Notes: generated by a model not told the origin, from the sequence alone. A DNA stretch of 64,000 nt from Corynebacterium canis (GCF_030408595.1 NZ_CP047080.1:237831-301830), one strand, 5' to 3'. Shown: positions 8,266 through 18,351, numbered from the stretch's first letter. Numbers and translations: made by a program.

Positions 8266-11200
8266 TGAACGTAAGCGTGTCGGCTCGTGCCCTTGCGGAG
8301 AAGGTTCGGCAAATACTCACTGAGGTTTCTGGGGTGGATTTGGATGAGAAAGACTTTGTGCTGAAGAACTCAATTCCACATTCGGTGACTTTATTGCATT
8401 GTCTTCTGGGTATAGAGAAAGAATTCAATATTCAGCTACCTCTTGAAGACATTCGTTATGACTATCGTTTTTCCGAGCTTGTTGATCTAGTCTGCGCGAA
8501 CCTCGACGAGGCGACGGTCCTAGGTGTTGAGCAGGATCCTCAGATGGGAGATGTCTGGGCAGACACGATTCCGCTGAACCAGATACAACTTGCTTACCTG
8601 TTTGGAACAAGCAAAGAGTTTGAGCTGGGCGGAACTGCAACGTATGTGTACTTTGAAGCCGAATACGATGCACCAAAAGAGCAGGTCGCGGAACATTTGG
8701 ACTATTTGGTCTCCCGTCATTCGGCCTTCCACTATGTGCCGGACCTCGAGTCTGGGACGCTTACGCGCACAGAATCTCCACAGGCAGTAATACAAGTTCG
8801 CGATGGCATCGACGAGAGCGATTTGCGCGCGGAGCTCGAAGGCAAAGCGGTTCGATCATTTATCGAAGAGCCTGGTGCAATGCTGGTAGTAGCTGGAGAA
8901 AAGAAAACCAAGCTATTCGCTTATTTTAATATGGTCGTTTTTGATGCCGGTTCCATCTACGTCTTATTAGGCGAATTAGATCGGTTGATTGCTGGGAAGG
9001 AGCTTCCCCCCGTACTTCAGTGCGCGGAGGCAGTGGGGGTAGTGGCAGCTAGGAAGCAACGATTCGATGCTGCGGAGGACTTACGGTACTGGAAGCGTAA
9101 ATTGCGCGATTTCCCAGAGCGACCAAATTCACTCGTGCCGCTGTTTGGAGAAAATGCGCCATCGATGCAGAGGGTTAGTTACCAGTGCTCTCCAGATTTG
9201 GTTAAGACGCTGGAACGAGTAGCTAGTGAGATGGAATGTAGTACATCCGCACTGATCCTCGGCGTGCATACGAGCGTGGTCAGCCGATGGCTGAATCAAC
9301 CCGAAATTCCCTGGAATGTCACGGTAACAGATCGGGTGTTTTTGCCAAATCAACCTTGTCTCGGAGATTTCACGTCTTCGATGCTGATCTCAGGGCGCAG
9401 CGCAGCAGGCTCGAACCTTGCTCAAACGGTAGTCGAAATTAGCGGGGATATTCGAGAGGGTTTGCAGCATCGAGGCGTCGGCGGAGTGGAGTTGTTGCAG
9501 TGGTTGCAAGATTCCACAGAACGACGGCTCGCGCGCTGCCCGCTCGTCTTCACGAGTTATCTTGGAGGAGCTCAACGTAACACCGCGCGTGTAACTCACG
9601 CTTCGTCACGCACAGCACAGGTTGCTCTTGACGTCCAAGTTATGCCGACTGGTGATGGTATTGCTTTGTCCTGGGATGTGGTTGAAGAGTACTTCCCCGC
9701 ATACCAGCGCATGTTTGATTTAGTGCTGCAGCAATTGGAGTCGCTAGGTCGGTTCGAAGCTAGTGCTATGCCGGTGCCAGCGGTGGACGTGCAAGCTTGC
9801 AAGCACGATCGTCGATACAACGCCACGAAGCGGGAATACCCCGACGTCACCCTAGTGGATCTCGTGCGCGACTCTGTGGAACGCGCACCGAATGCGGTCG
9901 CGGTGATTGATGTTGCTGGGTTCGAAGAGGCCATGACGTATACCCAGTTATGGGAAGCATCTGGGAGTATTGCCCAAGAACTCGAATTACACGGTATGTG
10001 CGTAGGCGATCGTGTTATTGTTCGCTATACACGAACCGCCCAGGATATTGTCAATGTGCTTGCCGTGGTGCGAGCAGGTGGCGCATATATTCCAGTTGAT
10101 AGTCAATGGCCGGAGGTGCGTAGGCAACACATCCTGACACAAGCGGCGGCGTTTGCGGAGCTCTATGGTACCGCGATCACTTACACCGGTTCGCATCCGC
10201 AAGAGACAGCACGCTTGCGCCGAGGTGGTGTGCAGCCAGAGGATCTTGCTTACATAATTTTTACCTCTGGAACAACTGGTGCGCCGAAGGGTGTGGAGAC
10301 CAGCCATCGAGCGGTAGTAAATACGATACATAGCTTGATTCAGGATTTGCAGCTCACCTCCGAGCATGCCTTCCCAGGTCTTTCAGCACTAAGTTTCGAC
10401 TTGTCCGTATTTGACGTCTTTGCGGCGTTTGCGGTAGGTGGACAGCTTGCCATAATTCACGATAACCGTGATGTGGACGAGATCATTGCGTGTTTAGAGC
10501 ACCTTGACTCTATCGGTAGGCAGATTGTTTGGAATTCAGCGCCAGCATTGCTTGAATTGCTACTCCTGCGCTTAGCTTCAGATACAAAGATTCAAAGTGT
10601 GCGTGTGGTGATGCTGAGCGGGGACCGGATTGGAACGAATGCTGTACGCAATACTCGTAAGCATTTTCCGCAGGCTCGTTTTCTAAGCCTTGGAGGTGCC
10701 ACCGAGGCGGCAATTTGGTCCATCTATATGGACATTGGTGATGATTCCCTAGACAACGAAACACCTTATGGGTTCGCGATGCCGAACCAAAGCATGCACG
10801 TGCTTGGTTACGATCATCAACCGGCCCCGATCGGAGTTGTCGGCGATATCTATATCGGTGGCGTGGGCTTGGCGGTCTGTTATAGTGGCTCACCTGAGCT
10901 GACTCAAGCTGCCTTTATGACCATTGATGGTCAGCGTAGGTACCGCACTGGGGATCGCGGGTACGTTTCAGAACGCGGCTATATCTGCTTTGCCGGTCGT
11001 GAGGATAATCAAGTGAAAATCCAAGGTTTTCGCGTTGAGCTCGATGAGATTCCTCAAGCCGCGAAGGCGTCGTTGGTGGCTCGGGATTGTGTGGCCATGG
11101 CAGTAACCCACCGTAGCGGCCAAATTGTGCTCGCTGCCGCCTTTGTGCCGACAACAAATGAAATCGGGGAATCGGAATTCCAGAAGGCGTTGTCGCAGCA

Positions 11201-14162
11201 GCTACCGAGGTATATGGTCCCAACATTGGTGCTGCGTCTTGACGCGCTGCCAACCACTGCGAACGGAAAGCTCGATTACAAGGAGATACGCAGTCGTTTC
11301 GAAGCTGCCTCGCAGGCGAACGCGCAGCACAATGCAGAAACCGTGTTTCATGCTCAACAGGTCGAAGTTGCGCAAATCTGGGCCACCGTTCTTGGCGTGC
11401 CGGTGGGTGCACTGGCGCCAAATCGCACCTTTTTCGAAGCAGGCGGAGATTCTCTGAAGTTCCAAGAGATGTTGACGTTGTTACGCCAGGACCTCGGTTT
11501 CCGCGCGTCGTTTCGAGACCTTATTGTGCATCCCACGATCGAGCGTATTGCGCAGATGTTAGAGGGCTCAGAAGAGATAAGGCCCGTAGCCCAGCAGGAA
11601 TCAGAATTCCAGTTAGCAGTTCAAGACTACGGGGAAGATCCGTACGCACCGTTCCCGTTGACTGATATGCAAATGGCCTATTTCATTGGCCGTGATGAAG
11701 GCTTTGCTTTGGGCGGTGTGAGCGAGCACTATTATGTGGAAACGCTTGCAAACGTGGATTTAGCGCGCCTAGAACGAGCGTTGAACAAGCTTATCGCTCG
11801 CCACGGTATGCTTCGTGCGGTACTACTCGCGGACGCGACGCAACGGATACTCCCCACCGTGCCGTACTATCACGTCAAGGTAACAGATCTGCGGCCAGTG
11901 GATGATGCCGCAAAAACCGCCGCGCTGCAAGGACTTCGCGACAGGCTCAGCCACCAACTTTTTGATGTACACCTCTGGCCCCTGTTCGCTCTAGAGGCGG
12001 CGAGACTCGATGACAGCATGTATCGATTGTTCTTTAGCGTGGATATGATCATCGGTGACGGGATGAGTCAGCGGTTGTTTATTCAAGAACTCAATGCCTT
12101 GTACGAGGGCGTCGAACTTCCAGAGCTCAATGCATCGTTCCGCGATTATGTTATTGCAGATACCCAGCGGCGCGTCCACGGGTGGACTGGTAATCGGGAA
12201 ATCCTTGATATTACTCAAGAGCTTGTTTCGTACCCAGCGGGTAATTTCCTACCCCACTTGCAGGCATCGGCCGAGGTAAGTCAGGTACGCATGCGACGCG
12301 CCGCAGATATTTTGGACGCTGCAACGATGGCTGGTTTGCGGCTTCGTGCTGCGGAGCAGGGCGTTTCTGTGAACACATTGTTCTTAGGTGCGTACATGGC
12401 AGCGCTAGGGTTGTGGGCGACTACCGAACGCGTCGGTGTCAATGTCACTACCTTTAACCGGCGTGGCGAAGTGGGCGAGCACCACGGCGTATTTGGGGAT
12501 TTCACCGGCTTGGTATTGCTGTCTGCTGATGCGATTGAGGCTCAGCGTCCGACCGAATTCTTGCCACGGTTGCATAATTTGATGTTGTGTCATCTTGCAG
12601 CAGACTATGCAGGGGTGAAGGCGGTTACCTCTCTTGCCGCTTCCGCTGGTCTGGTGGGCGATGCGGTGGCTCCGTTCGTTTTTACTTCGCTGTTGTTCGA
12701 CGTCCCAAAGGAAGAGCACTTAGGTCCGAGTGTTGCCTCAGCTAACGCGCTCGGTGAGGTAGTGTATGCAATCTCACAGACACCGCAAGTGCTTATTGAC
12801 AACCAGTTGCTGCAAAGAGGCGACGAGGTCAGCGTAGCCTGGGATTACGTACATGAAGCTTTCCCTTCGGGCATGGTCGAAGAGATGTTTGAACGCTACG
12901 TTGCCTGCGTGCGGGCGTTGGCTGCTAATCCACATGGTGAGTACCCGCCTGTCGAGCCGACGTGCGCCGCACAGTTAGGCAAATACGGGGCCCACTCAGC
13001 TGCTTATCGACGTCCCGTTCCTACCGTTACCACGCCAGCTGCAGGTGATTTGACCGTTGATGATGGAATCTTGCAGGTGGTCACGGAGATGGTTTCCACG
13101 CGCTGCGCTGGTTCGGAAAGTATCCCGCAGGATGTGAATCTCTTGGAGCATGGGCTCGATTCCCTCGGCTTTGTTCAATTGATTCGTGATGTGGAGCAGC
13201 TTTACCACGTGCAACTGCCCTTGGCATCGGCATTGGCACAGCCGACGACCGCTCGTATCGCAGATTTGGTGAGTGATGCTCGCGGCGAAGGTGGTACCGC
13301 AGGCCAAAGCCATCGCATGCAATTGTTGCGGGCGCGGCGGGGAGACGGCGGCGCAGTTGACGACTATGTGGTGTGTGTTCATGGCGGTTTCGGCTCAATA
13401 GATGTTTACGGTGAACTTGCTCTCCATGCCCCAGATAATGCTGAGGTCTGGGGATTGGCATATCCGGGATTGAAATACAACTATCCACAAGCGACAGACT
13501 TGAGGCAATTAGCAGCAGATTATGCGGAACTGATCCGCCAAGAGCTTCCCGCTAACGCCAAAGTAACAATAGTTGGCTGGAGCCTCGGTGGTTCGATAGC
13601 GCATCAGCTAGCGGGAGAATTGCAAGAGGCGTTTGATGTTTCAGTGGCGTTGCTTGATTCGCTTGCTCCAGGTATTCAAGTAGAGACGGCATTGGATTCC
13701 ACGGAGCGTGGACAAGCATTGTTTGAAAACGTTGCTGCGCGAGTGGGCATAGTCCTACCAAAGAAAGATTTCACCGATGCTGGTTGGTGGGACGCATTAG
13801 TGGATAACTGCCAAGCTGTGGGCAAAGAATCCGCATTCGTATACGAGGTAGCCAGGGAGATCTCTCCGTCGCTGGTTGCTGATCTCGGCCTTGCGGGGCA
13901 ATCCGTGACTATCCGAGAATTCAATGCGTTGCGTAGCCTGCTGGCTGCGCGAAATACATTTGTTCCGGCAAAGAGAATTGACAGTGCAATTCTGGTACTT
14001 CCTCGTGATGGGGAGGCACGCAGTTCCAAAGGCTGGGAACGTTATATCGGATCGGTGCAGACCATAGACTGCGAAGGAAATCACTATTCCATGCTTTTGG
14101 GTGAAGGTGCCATTTCGACCGCAGGTCTTATCTGGGACTTAGGGAAAGGCCGAGGAAATTGA
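8265..14162 (+). CDS. Non-ribosomal peptide synthetase, HMWP2-like with C-terminal thioesterase
   Basis: 1965 residues. Order: carrier (1-85, Ser40 in IPHSVTLL); cyclization domain Cy1 (about 100-490, motif N222xxxxD227xxS230); adenylation domain (about 530-1030, TSGTTGAPKG from residue 667); carrier (Ser1063 in GGDSL); Cy2 (about 1120-1560, intact D1260xxxxD1265xxS1268); carrier (Ser1633 in GLDSL); thioesterase (GWSLGG, Ser1773, probable Asp1798 and His1940). Specificity positions read D712, L713, F716, N757, M783, S785, L809, I817, W818, close to the known Cys code. HMWP2 of yersiniabactin has the same order without the thioesterase, and its single A domain loads several carriers. I infer an acyl-thiazoline-thiazoline acid as product; it is not shown. 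Confidence 0.93.
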   Translation: MNVSVSARALAEKVRQILTEVSGVDLDEKDFVLKNSIPHSVTLLHCLLGIEKEFNIQLPLEDIRYDYRFSELVDLVCANLDEATVLGVEQDPQMGDVWADTIPLNQIQLAYLFGTSKEFELGGTATYVYFEAEYDAPKEQVAEHLDYLVSRHSAFHYVPDLESGTLTRTESPQAVIQVRDGIDESDLRAELEGKAVRSFIEEPGAMLVVAGEKKTKLFAYFNMVVFDAGSIYVLLGELDRLIAGKELPPVLQCAEAVGVVAARKQRFDAAEDLRYWKRKLRDFPERPNSLVPLFGENAPSMQRVSYQCSPDLVKTLERVASEMECSTSALILGVHTSVVSRWLNQPEIPWNVTVTDRVFLPNQPCLGDFTSSMLISGRSAAGSNLAQTVVEISGDIREGLQHRGVGGVELLQWLQDSTERRLARCPLVFTSYLGGAQRNTARVTHASSRTAQVALDVQVMPTGDGIALSWDVVEEYFPAYQRMFDLVLQQLESLGRFEASAMPVPAVDVQACKHDRRYNATKREYPDVTLVDLVRDSVERAPNAVAVIDVAGFEEAMTYTQLWEASGSIAQELELHGMCVGDRVIVRYTRTAQDIVNVLAVVRAGGAYIPVDSQWPEVRRQHILTQAAAFAELYGTAITYTGSHPQETARLRRGGVQPEDLAYIIFTSGTTGAPKGVETSHRAVVNTIHSLIQDLQLTSEHAFPGLSALSFDLSVFDVFAAFAVGGQLAIIHDNRDVDEIIACLEHLDSIGRQIVWNSAPALLELLLLRLASDTKIQSVRVVMLSGDRIGTNAVRNTRKHFPQARFLSLGGATEAAIWSIYMDIGDDSLDNETPYGFAMPNQSMHVLGYDHQPAPIGVVGDIYIGGVGLAVCYSGSPELTQAAFMTIDGQRRYRTGDRGYVSERGYICFAGREDNQVKIQGFRVELDEIPQAAKASLVARDCVAMAVTHRSGQIVLAAAFVPTTNEIGESEFQKALSQQLPRYMVPTLVLRLDALPTTANGKLDYKEIRSRFEAASQANAQHNAETVFHAQQVEVAQIWATVLGVPVGALAPNRTFFEAGGDSLKFQEMLTLLRQDLGFRASFRDLIVHPTIERIAQMLEGSEEIRPVAQQESEFQLAVQDYGEDPYAPFPLTDMQMAYFIGRDEGFALGGVSEHYYVETLANVDLARLERALNKLIARHGMLRAVLLADATQRILPTVPYYHVKVTDLRPVDDAAKTAALQGLRDRLSHQLFDVHLWPLFALEAARLDDSMYRLFFSVDMIIGDGMSQRLFIQELNALYEGVELPELNASFRDYVIADTQRRVHGWTGNREILDITQELVSYPAGNFLPHLQASAEVSQVRMRRAADILDAATMAGLRLRAAEQGVSVNTLFLGAYMAALGLWATTERVGVNVTTFNRRGEVGEHHGVFGDFTGLVLLSADAIEAQRPTEFLPRLHNLMLCHLAADYAGVKAVTSLAASAGLVGDAVAPFVFTSLLFDVPKEEHLGPSVASANALGEVVYAISQTPQVLIDNQLLQRGDEVSVAWDYVHEAFPSGMVEEMFERYVACVRALAANPHGEYPPVEPTCAAQLGKYGAHSAAYRRPVPTVTTPAAGDLTVDDGILQVVTEMVSTRCAGSESIPQDVNLLEHGLDSLGFVQLIRDVEQLYHVQLPLASALAQPTTARIADLVSDARGEGGTAGQSHRMQLLRARRGDGGAVDDYVVCVHGGFGSIDVYGELALHAPDNAEVWGLAYPGLKYNYPQATDLRQLAADYAELIRQELPANAKVTIVGWSLGGSIAHQLAGELQEAFDVSVALLDSLAPGIQVETALDSTERGQALFENVAARVGIVLPKKDFTDAGWWDALVDNCQAVGKESAFVYEVAREISPSLVADLGLAGQSVTIREFNALRSLLAARNTFVPAKRIDSAILVLPRDGEARSSKGWERYIGSVQTIDCEGNHYSMLLGEGAISTAGLIWDLGKGRGN

Positions 14163-15205
14163 ATGCAGCACAGCAACGCAGCATATTGGTGATCGGTGGA
14201 ACCGGCATCACTGGAAGAAAAGTCGAACGATACCTTGGACAGTATCTTCAGCAACCGGCACGAATCGACGTGTCATCGCGGCACGCCAGTAAACTGGCCA
14301 ATCACCGGATTCTCAATCCAGAAGACCGTGCAGCAAGCGTGGCAACCATTTCTGACTATGATTTGGCTATCATATGTGCTGGTCCCTTTGAAAAACTGGG
14401 TGCGTCAATCCATGAACTGTGTGTTGAAGCCGGAACAAACTGCCTTGATGTAAATGATTCCATCGATGCGGCGCGGGTTATTGCAGAGCTTCACGAGTCC
14501 GCGATGGCGAAAAATGTACGTGTCATAACCGGTTGTGGTCTGAATCCTGGAATTTCGACCGCAATGCTGTGCCGCTGGCGGGAATATAACATCGTTGATG
14601 TCGTAGAACGCTTGCGTAGTGAAGCTGGGGAAGCTGGCGCAACAGCGATGCATTCCCTGCTGCTGACGCTTGCCAATGGGCACCGCTATCTAGCTCACGG
14701 TGCGGAACTCCACAGCTCGCAACCGGATATTGAAGCTGGAGCAGCCGGTTACGAAAGCCCCGATATTGATGGTGCTCGACGAATATGGCCAGGCGTACAG
14801 GGCTTTCAATACCGTGTGCAGTTTGCGGGTCTACCCGAAAATAGTGTGCGTACCCTGAGCTCCCGAAAGATTTATAAACGACCTCTGGTGCAGGTAGGTC
14901 TTTCCAAGCTGCTCGCTAAGCTGGCGCGAACTCGAGCCTCGAAAACGACCGTACCCTCGGCCTCAGTGTTTGAAATCGTGGCTCGCGATAGCGGTGGGGG
15001 TACGTACCGTCAATTGCTTCGCGGTGCGGGTTCGTACGAATTGACCGCATTTGCAGCTGCCCAATGCGCCGTGTGGATGTTGCGCAATGAAAGGGAGTTA
15101 CAAGGCGGGGTGCACAGTATCGATCGTGTCGAAGGTTTGGATGACTATTTACTTACTCAGCTGCAGCAATGTGCACTGGCAACTATTGAAGAAACACGGA
15201 AGTGA
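14159..15205 (+). CDS. Saccharopine-dehydrogenase-like NAD(P)-dependent reductase
   Basis: 348 residues. The N-terminus ILVIGGTGITGRKV is a dinucleotide-binding Rossmann motif, and the rest matches the saccharopine dehydrogenase superfamily. The start is TTG at 14159, overlapping the NRPS stop as TTGA, with GAGGAAA just ahead. Coupled translation with the NRPS suggests it reduces an enzyme-bound or released intermediate, for example a thiazoline to a thiazolidine as Irp3/YbtU does with a different fold family. That role is inference; a stand-alone amino-acid dehydrogenase is the alternative. Confidence 0.75.
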   Translation: MNAAQQRSILVIGGTGITGRKVERYLGQYLQQPARIDVSSRHASKLANHRILNPEDRAASVATISDYDLAIICAGPFEKLGASIHELCVEAGTNCLDVNDSIDAARVIAELHESAMAKNVRVITGCGLNPGISTAMLCRWREYNIVDVVERLRSEAGEAGATAMHSLLLTLANGHRYLAHGAELHSSQPDIEAGAAGYESPDIDGARRIWPGVQGFQYRVQFAGLPENSVRTLSSRKIYKRPLVQVGLSKLLAKLARTRASKTTVPSASVFEIVARDSGGGTYRQLLRGAGSYELTAFAAAQCAVWMLRNERELQGGVHSIDRVEGLDDYLLTQLQQCALATIEETRK

Positions 15206-15214
15206 GGACATGCG

Positions 15215-16177
15215 ATGACAATTCCAGTATTAGTAAGGGATTTGCATAAAACCTATAAAGCGGCATCGAAAAATGTCCCGGCCAAACATGTGTTGCGTGG
15301 TTTGTCTTTTCAGATCGATCGTTCCGGAGTGTTTACCTTTTTGGGGCACAATGGAGCGGGGAAAACCACGCTGATAAAGATCCTTTCCACATTGCTTTCC
15401 GGTGATAGTGGGGAAGCGATTATTTGCGGATTCGATGTGGCCAAGCAACCGGCAAAAGTGCGCGAAATCATCGCTTTGACTGGCCAATACGCCGCCGTTG
15501 ATGAACAGCTTACCGGCCGCGAGAACATTGAGTTCTTTGGTAGGTTGCGGGGATTGCGAAAAAAGGACGCGGCAGCTCGCGCAACGGAACTTTTAGGGTC
15601 CTTTGAGTTGGCGCACGCTGGGGATCAACCCGTCAGCTCTTATTCCGGCGGTATGCGACGCCGGCTTGATATCTCCGTTTCCCTAGTTACGCCGCCCAAA
15701 GTGTTGTTTTTGGATGAGCCGAGTACTGGGCTTGACCCAGTCAGCCGGAACGAATTGTGGGCATTGATTCGGCGGTTGACGGAAACCGGAATGACGATCA
15801 TTTTGACCACTCAATACCTTGAGGAAGCCGACGCGCTTTCTGACCGTATTTTTGTACTCAAAGATGGTGTTGTGGCGCTTGAGGGAACTCCTACCGAGCT
15901 CCGGCACCAACTCGGGGAATCCGTGTTGCGGCTGCGTTTCGATGGTGACCAGGCGGCGTTAGCTGCATGCGACTACCTGCGCGCGCTGGGCGTGGATGTT
16001 GGAATTTCATCGGATAATCCGAGCATCTTGGTGGTTTACTCCCGCGAATTGATGGCACCGGAGGTTATCCTTTCGCGCCTAGCGGAAGCGGATCAAAGGC
16101 CAGCAGAGTTTTCGCTGGCGGCCCCCACCCTTGATGAGGTGTTTATCCAGCTCAATCGGGTGGAGGAAGAACAATGA
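15215..16177 (+). CDS. ABC exporter ATPase, DrrA-like
   Basis: 320 residues: Walker A GHNGAGKTT, signature SYSGGMRRRLD, Walker B VLFLDEPSTGLD and H-loop TTQYLEEAD, the layout of the daunorubicin-resistance ATPase family. The C-terminal 100 residues carry the extra domain of that family. Two permeases follow at once, the first through a 4-base ATGA overlap, so the three form a drug or natural-product exporter in the cell membrane. Here it most likely exports the NRPS product. Confidence 0.92.
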   Translation: MTIPVLVRDLHKTYKAASKNVPAKHVLRGLSFQIDRSGVFTFLGHNGAGKTTLIKILSTLLSGDSGEAIICGFDVAKQPAKVREIIALTGQYAAVDEQLTGRENIEFFGRLRGLRKKDAAARATELLGSFELAHAGDQPVSSYSGGMRRRLDISVSLVTPPKVLFLDEPSTGLDPVSRNELWALIRRLTETGMTIILTTQYLEEADALSDRIFVLKDGVVALEGTPTELRHQLGESVLRLRFDGDQAALAACDYLRALGVDVGISSDNPSILVVYSRELMAPEVILSRLAEADQRPAEFSLAAPTLDEVFIQLNRVEEEQ

Positions 16178-16929
16178 CGCAATCACCAGCTATCGCGGCG
16201 GAGATTGCTGTTCATTACCGCCGAGGGTTGACGCTGTTGAGCCGGAACAAGGCGTCACTCGTTTCCGCCTTTGTGGTACCTACCTTTTTCTTCTTGTGCC
16301 TGTATGGGGTGTTTCATCATGCTGCAGATCAGGCTGGTATGGACTACACGGCGGTTGTGTTGGGGGGATGCTTGTTCCAAGGGGCCATGTTTTCCGCAGC
16401 GGCATCTGCAATGGTGGTCGCCCGAGACATCGACGATGGATTTGTGATGCGCGTGGCGGCGACCTCTCGTTCGCTGGTGCCATACGCCGTGGGTCGACTG
16501 CTCGTTGATTGCACTCGGGCGCTCGCTTCCAGCGTTGTTCTTATCTTGATTGCTATGCTGCTGGACTACCGTCCCACTGTGGCCGAGTTTGCGGTGGCGA
16601 TTGGTGTGACCCTGCTGGTTTCGCTGGTGTTGGCTTTGCTGGCGGATTCCATTGTGTTTGTGAGCAAACGGCCCGTAGCCGTCGCGAGCGGGATCCAATC
16701 ATTTGAAATGCTTGCGCTGCTGTATTCCACCGCGTTTGTGCCTGCGGACGCTTTGAGCGGAACAACAAAAACTCTGGTCACATATTCCCCAGTGAGTCCG
16801 CTCGTGGAGCTTATCCGATACGAAGACATGGGGAGCGGGCGCGTATGGACGGCGATCGCGTACGCATCAGTTGCGCTGTTGGTGGGAACCGTGGTGCTGA
16901 TTCAAGGCACCAAGAAGAAGGAGTGGTAG
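16174..16929 (+). CDS. ABC exporter permease, DrrB-like (first)
   Basis: 251 residues with six predicted membrane helices and the ABC-2 permease pattern. The start overlaps the ATPase stop by 4 bases. The gene ends 4 bases before a second, different permease, so the exporter is probably a heterodimer of permeases plus two copies of the ATPase. Substrate inferred from context to be the cluster product. Confidence 0.88.
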   Translation: MTQSPAIAAEIAVHYRRGLTLLSRNKASLVSAFVVPTFFFLCLYGVFHHAADQAGMDYTAVVLGGCLFQGAMFSAAASAMVVARDIDDGFVMRVAATSRSLVPYAVGRLLVDCTRALASSVVLILIAMLLDYRPTVAEFAVAIGVTLLVSLVLALLADSIVFVSKRPVAVASGIQSFEMLALLYSTAFVPADALSGTTKTLVTYSPVSPLVELIRYEDMGSGRVWTAIAYASVALLVGTVVLIQGTKKKEW

Positions 16930-16933
16930 GACG

Positions 16934-17677
16934 ATGCTGACGGTTACTTGGGTTCACGCATTACGAATCTTGCGCACCTGGTTCCGCAACGTAGGCGACA
17001 TTATCTTCTTAGTAGTAGTGCCGGTTGCGCAGCTGTATATTATCGATGCGATCTTTGGCAATTTGGTAGACCTATTCACCGCCTCCTTTAGTATTGATAA
17101 GGCCACGGTTCTTACCGCAGTTTCGTGGGCATTCATTTTGGTTATCACCTCCGGAGGCACGATAGTTTCAGAACGGCGGCGTGGGCTACACGACAGGTTT
17201 TGGGTACAACCACAAGGTTTTTACCCCGCGCTCCTAGGGCGTTGGTTAGCCGAATTCCTACGCGCCACGCTTTCCGTGGCTATCGTTTGCATTGCTGCAA
17301 CTCTGTTCCTTGAAGCAGACCTTGTGCAAGCTTTCGGTTGGAAGTTTGTTCCAGTGCTGTTACTGGTATGTTTTGCCAGCTCGGGTATTGCCACTGTCAT
17401 TGGGTTTAGCGTTAAGGACACGCAAGGCGCGGTAGCCTTTGTGCCACTGATCGTGGCGGCAATGTTTCTGAATACCGCTATGATGCCCGCAGACTCGTTT
17501 GGCGCGGTGCTAAAACACATTGTTGAATACACGCCGATTTCTGCGATTGTTCAAGTGCTCTTGGATTCAGAGTCGCCGAGGAATTGGGCGCTGTTTGTGG
17601 CCTGGGTAGGCGGATTCATAATCCTAGCGTTTTCTTCCATAGCAATGAGCGGTAAGGGGCAGCGATGGGCACATTAA
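16934..17677 (+). CDS. ABC exporter permease, DrrC-like (second)
   Basis: 247 residues, six membrane helices, ABC-2 type. The cytoplasmic stretch SERRRGLHDRF after the second helix pair is the coupling region seen in this family. The end overlaps the methyltransferase start by 13 bases. It should pair with the preceding permease. Confidence 0.88.
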   Translation: MLTVTWVHALRILRTWFRNVGDIIFLVVVPVAQLYIIDAIFGNLVDLFTASFSIDKATVLTAVSWAFILVITSGGTIVSERRRGLHDRFWVQPQGFYPALLGRWLAEFLRATLSVAIVCIAATLFLEADLVQAFGWKFVPVLLLVCFASSGIATVIGFSVKDTQGAVAFVPLIVAAMFLNTAMMPADSFGAVLKHIVEYTPISAIVQVLLDSESPRNWALFVAWVGGFIILAFSSIAMSGKGQRWAH

Positions 17678-18351
17678 CCAATTGGCTTTCAAATACGAGC
17701 CTGTATTTGAAGTACTATGAGCGCAGCATACACCCGCGGTTTATAAGGAAGTATGCGCGTCAAGAACTTGGACATGAACAGATTTACCAGCGGTTGATCC
17801 AATTGGCAGGGGATCGTCGATGTGACAAGGAACAAGGAAGAATTGGCGATTTAGCTTGTGGAACCGGCTGGTATTCACGGGCATTGGCCCAAGATCCGCA
17901 GCGGCAGCAATGGCGAATCGTTGGATTGGATCTTTCGCCTAGGGCTGTGGCTTTTGCGAGGCAGAAAGCAAAGGAAATCCTTTCTCCGGCTGAGGTAGCT
18001 AGGGTGCGGTACGAGATTGCTGATCTGGCAAAAGGCGATCTCACTGCGTACGGCGAATTCGATGAACTTTGGTTATGCGGTGCGATTCATCAAATCCCAG
18101 ATGCGGCAGAAGCATTGCGTCAAGTCTCTGCGATGCTTGCGGCGCACGGGAATGTAATGGTGCAAACATTTCTCGATCATCCTGATATCGATGAAGCGAT
18201 TGATCGTGCAGCGCTCGCCAAGTTCGGGCACAGGATCTTTGATAGCGACGAATGGGCAGAGTTACTCGCAGGGGCTGGCTTTGCGCCAGTCGCAGCGCAG
18301 CAGTTCGGGCTCGTACATCTCACCGTGTTGGGAAAGAAGGCAGGCGCATGA
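17665..18351 (+). CDS. SAM-dependent methyltransferase of the cluster
   Basis: 228 residues, class I fold. Motif I is GDLACGTGWYSRAL, the acidic strand is IVGLDLSP, and motif IV-like ELWLCGAIHQI follows. Its start lies inside the upstream permease and its stop overlaps the next ABC gene as ATGA, so it is part of the operon. A tailoring N-, O- or C-methylation of the NRPS product is the simplest role; the acceptor cannot be read from the sequence. Confidence 0.8.
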   Translation: MGTLTNWLSNTSLYLKYYERSIHPRFIRKYARQELGHEQIYQRLIQLAGDRRCDKEQGRIGDLACGTGWYSRALAQDPQRQQWRIVGLDLSPRAVAFARQKAKEILSPAEVARVRYEIADLAKGDLTAYGEFDELWLCGAIHQIPDAAEALRQVSAMLAAHGNVMVQTFLDHPDIDEAIDRAALAKFGHRIFDSDEWAELLAGAGFAPVAAQQFGLVHLTVLGKKAGA

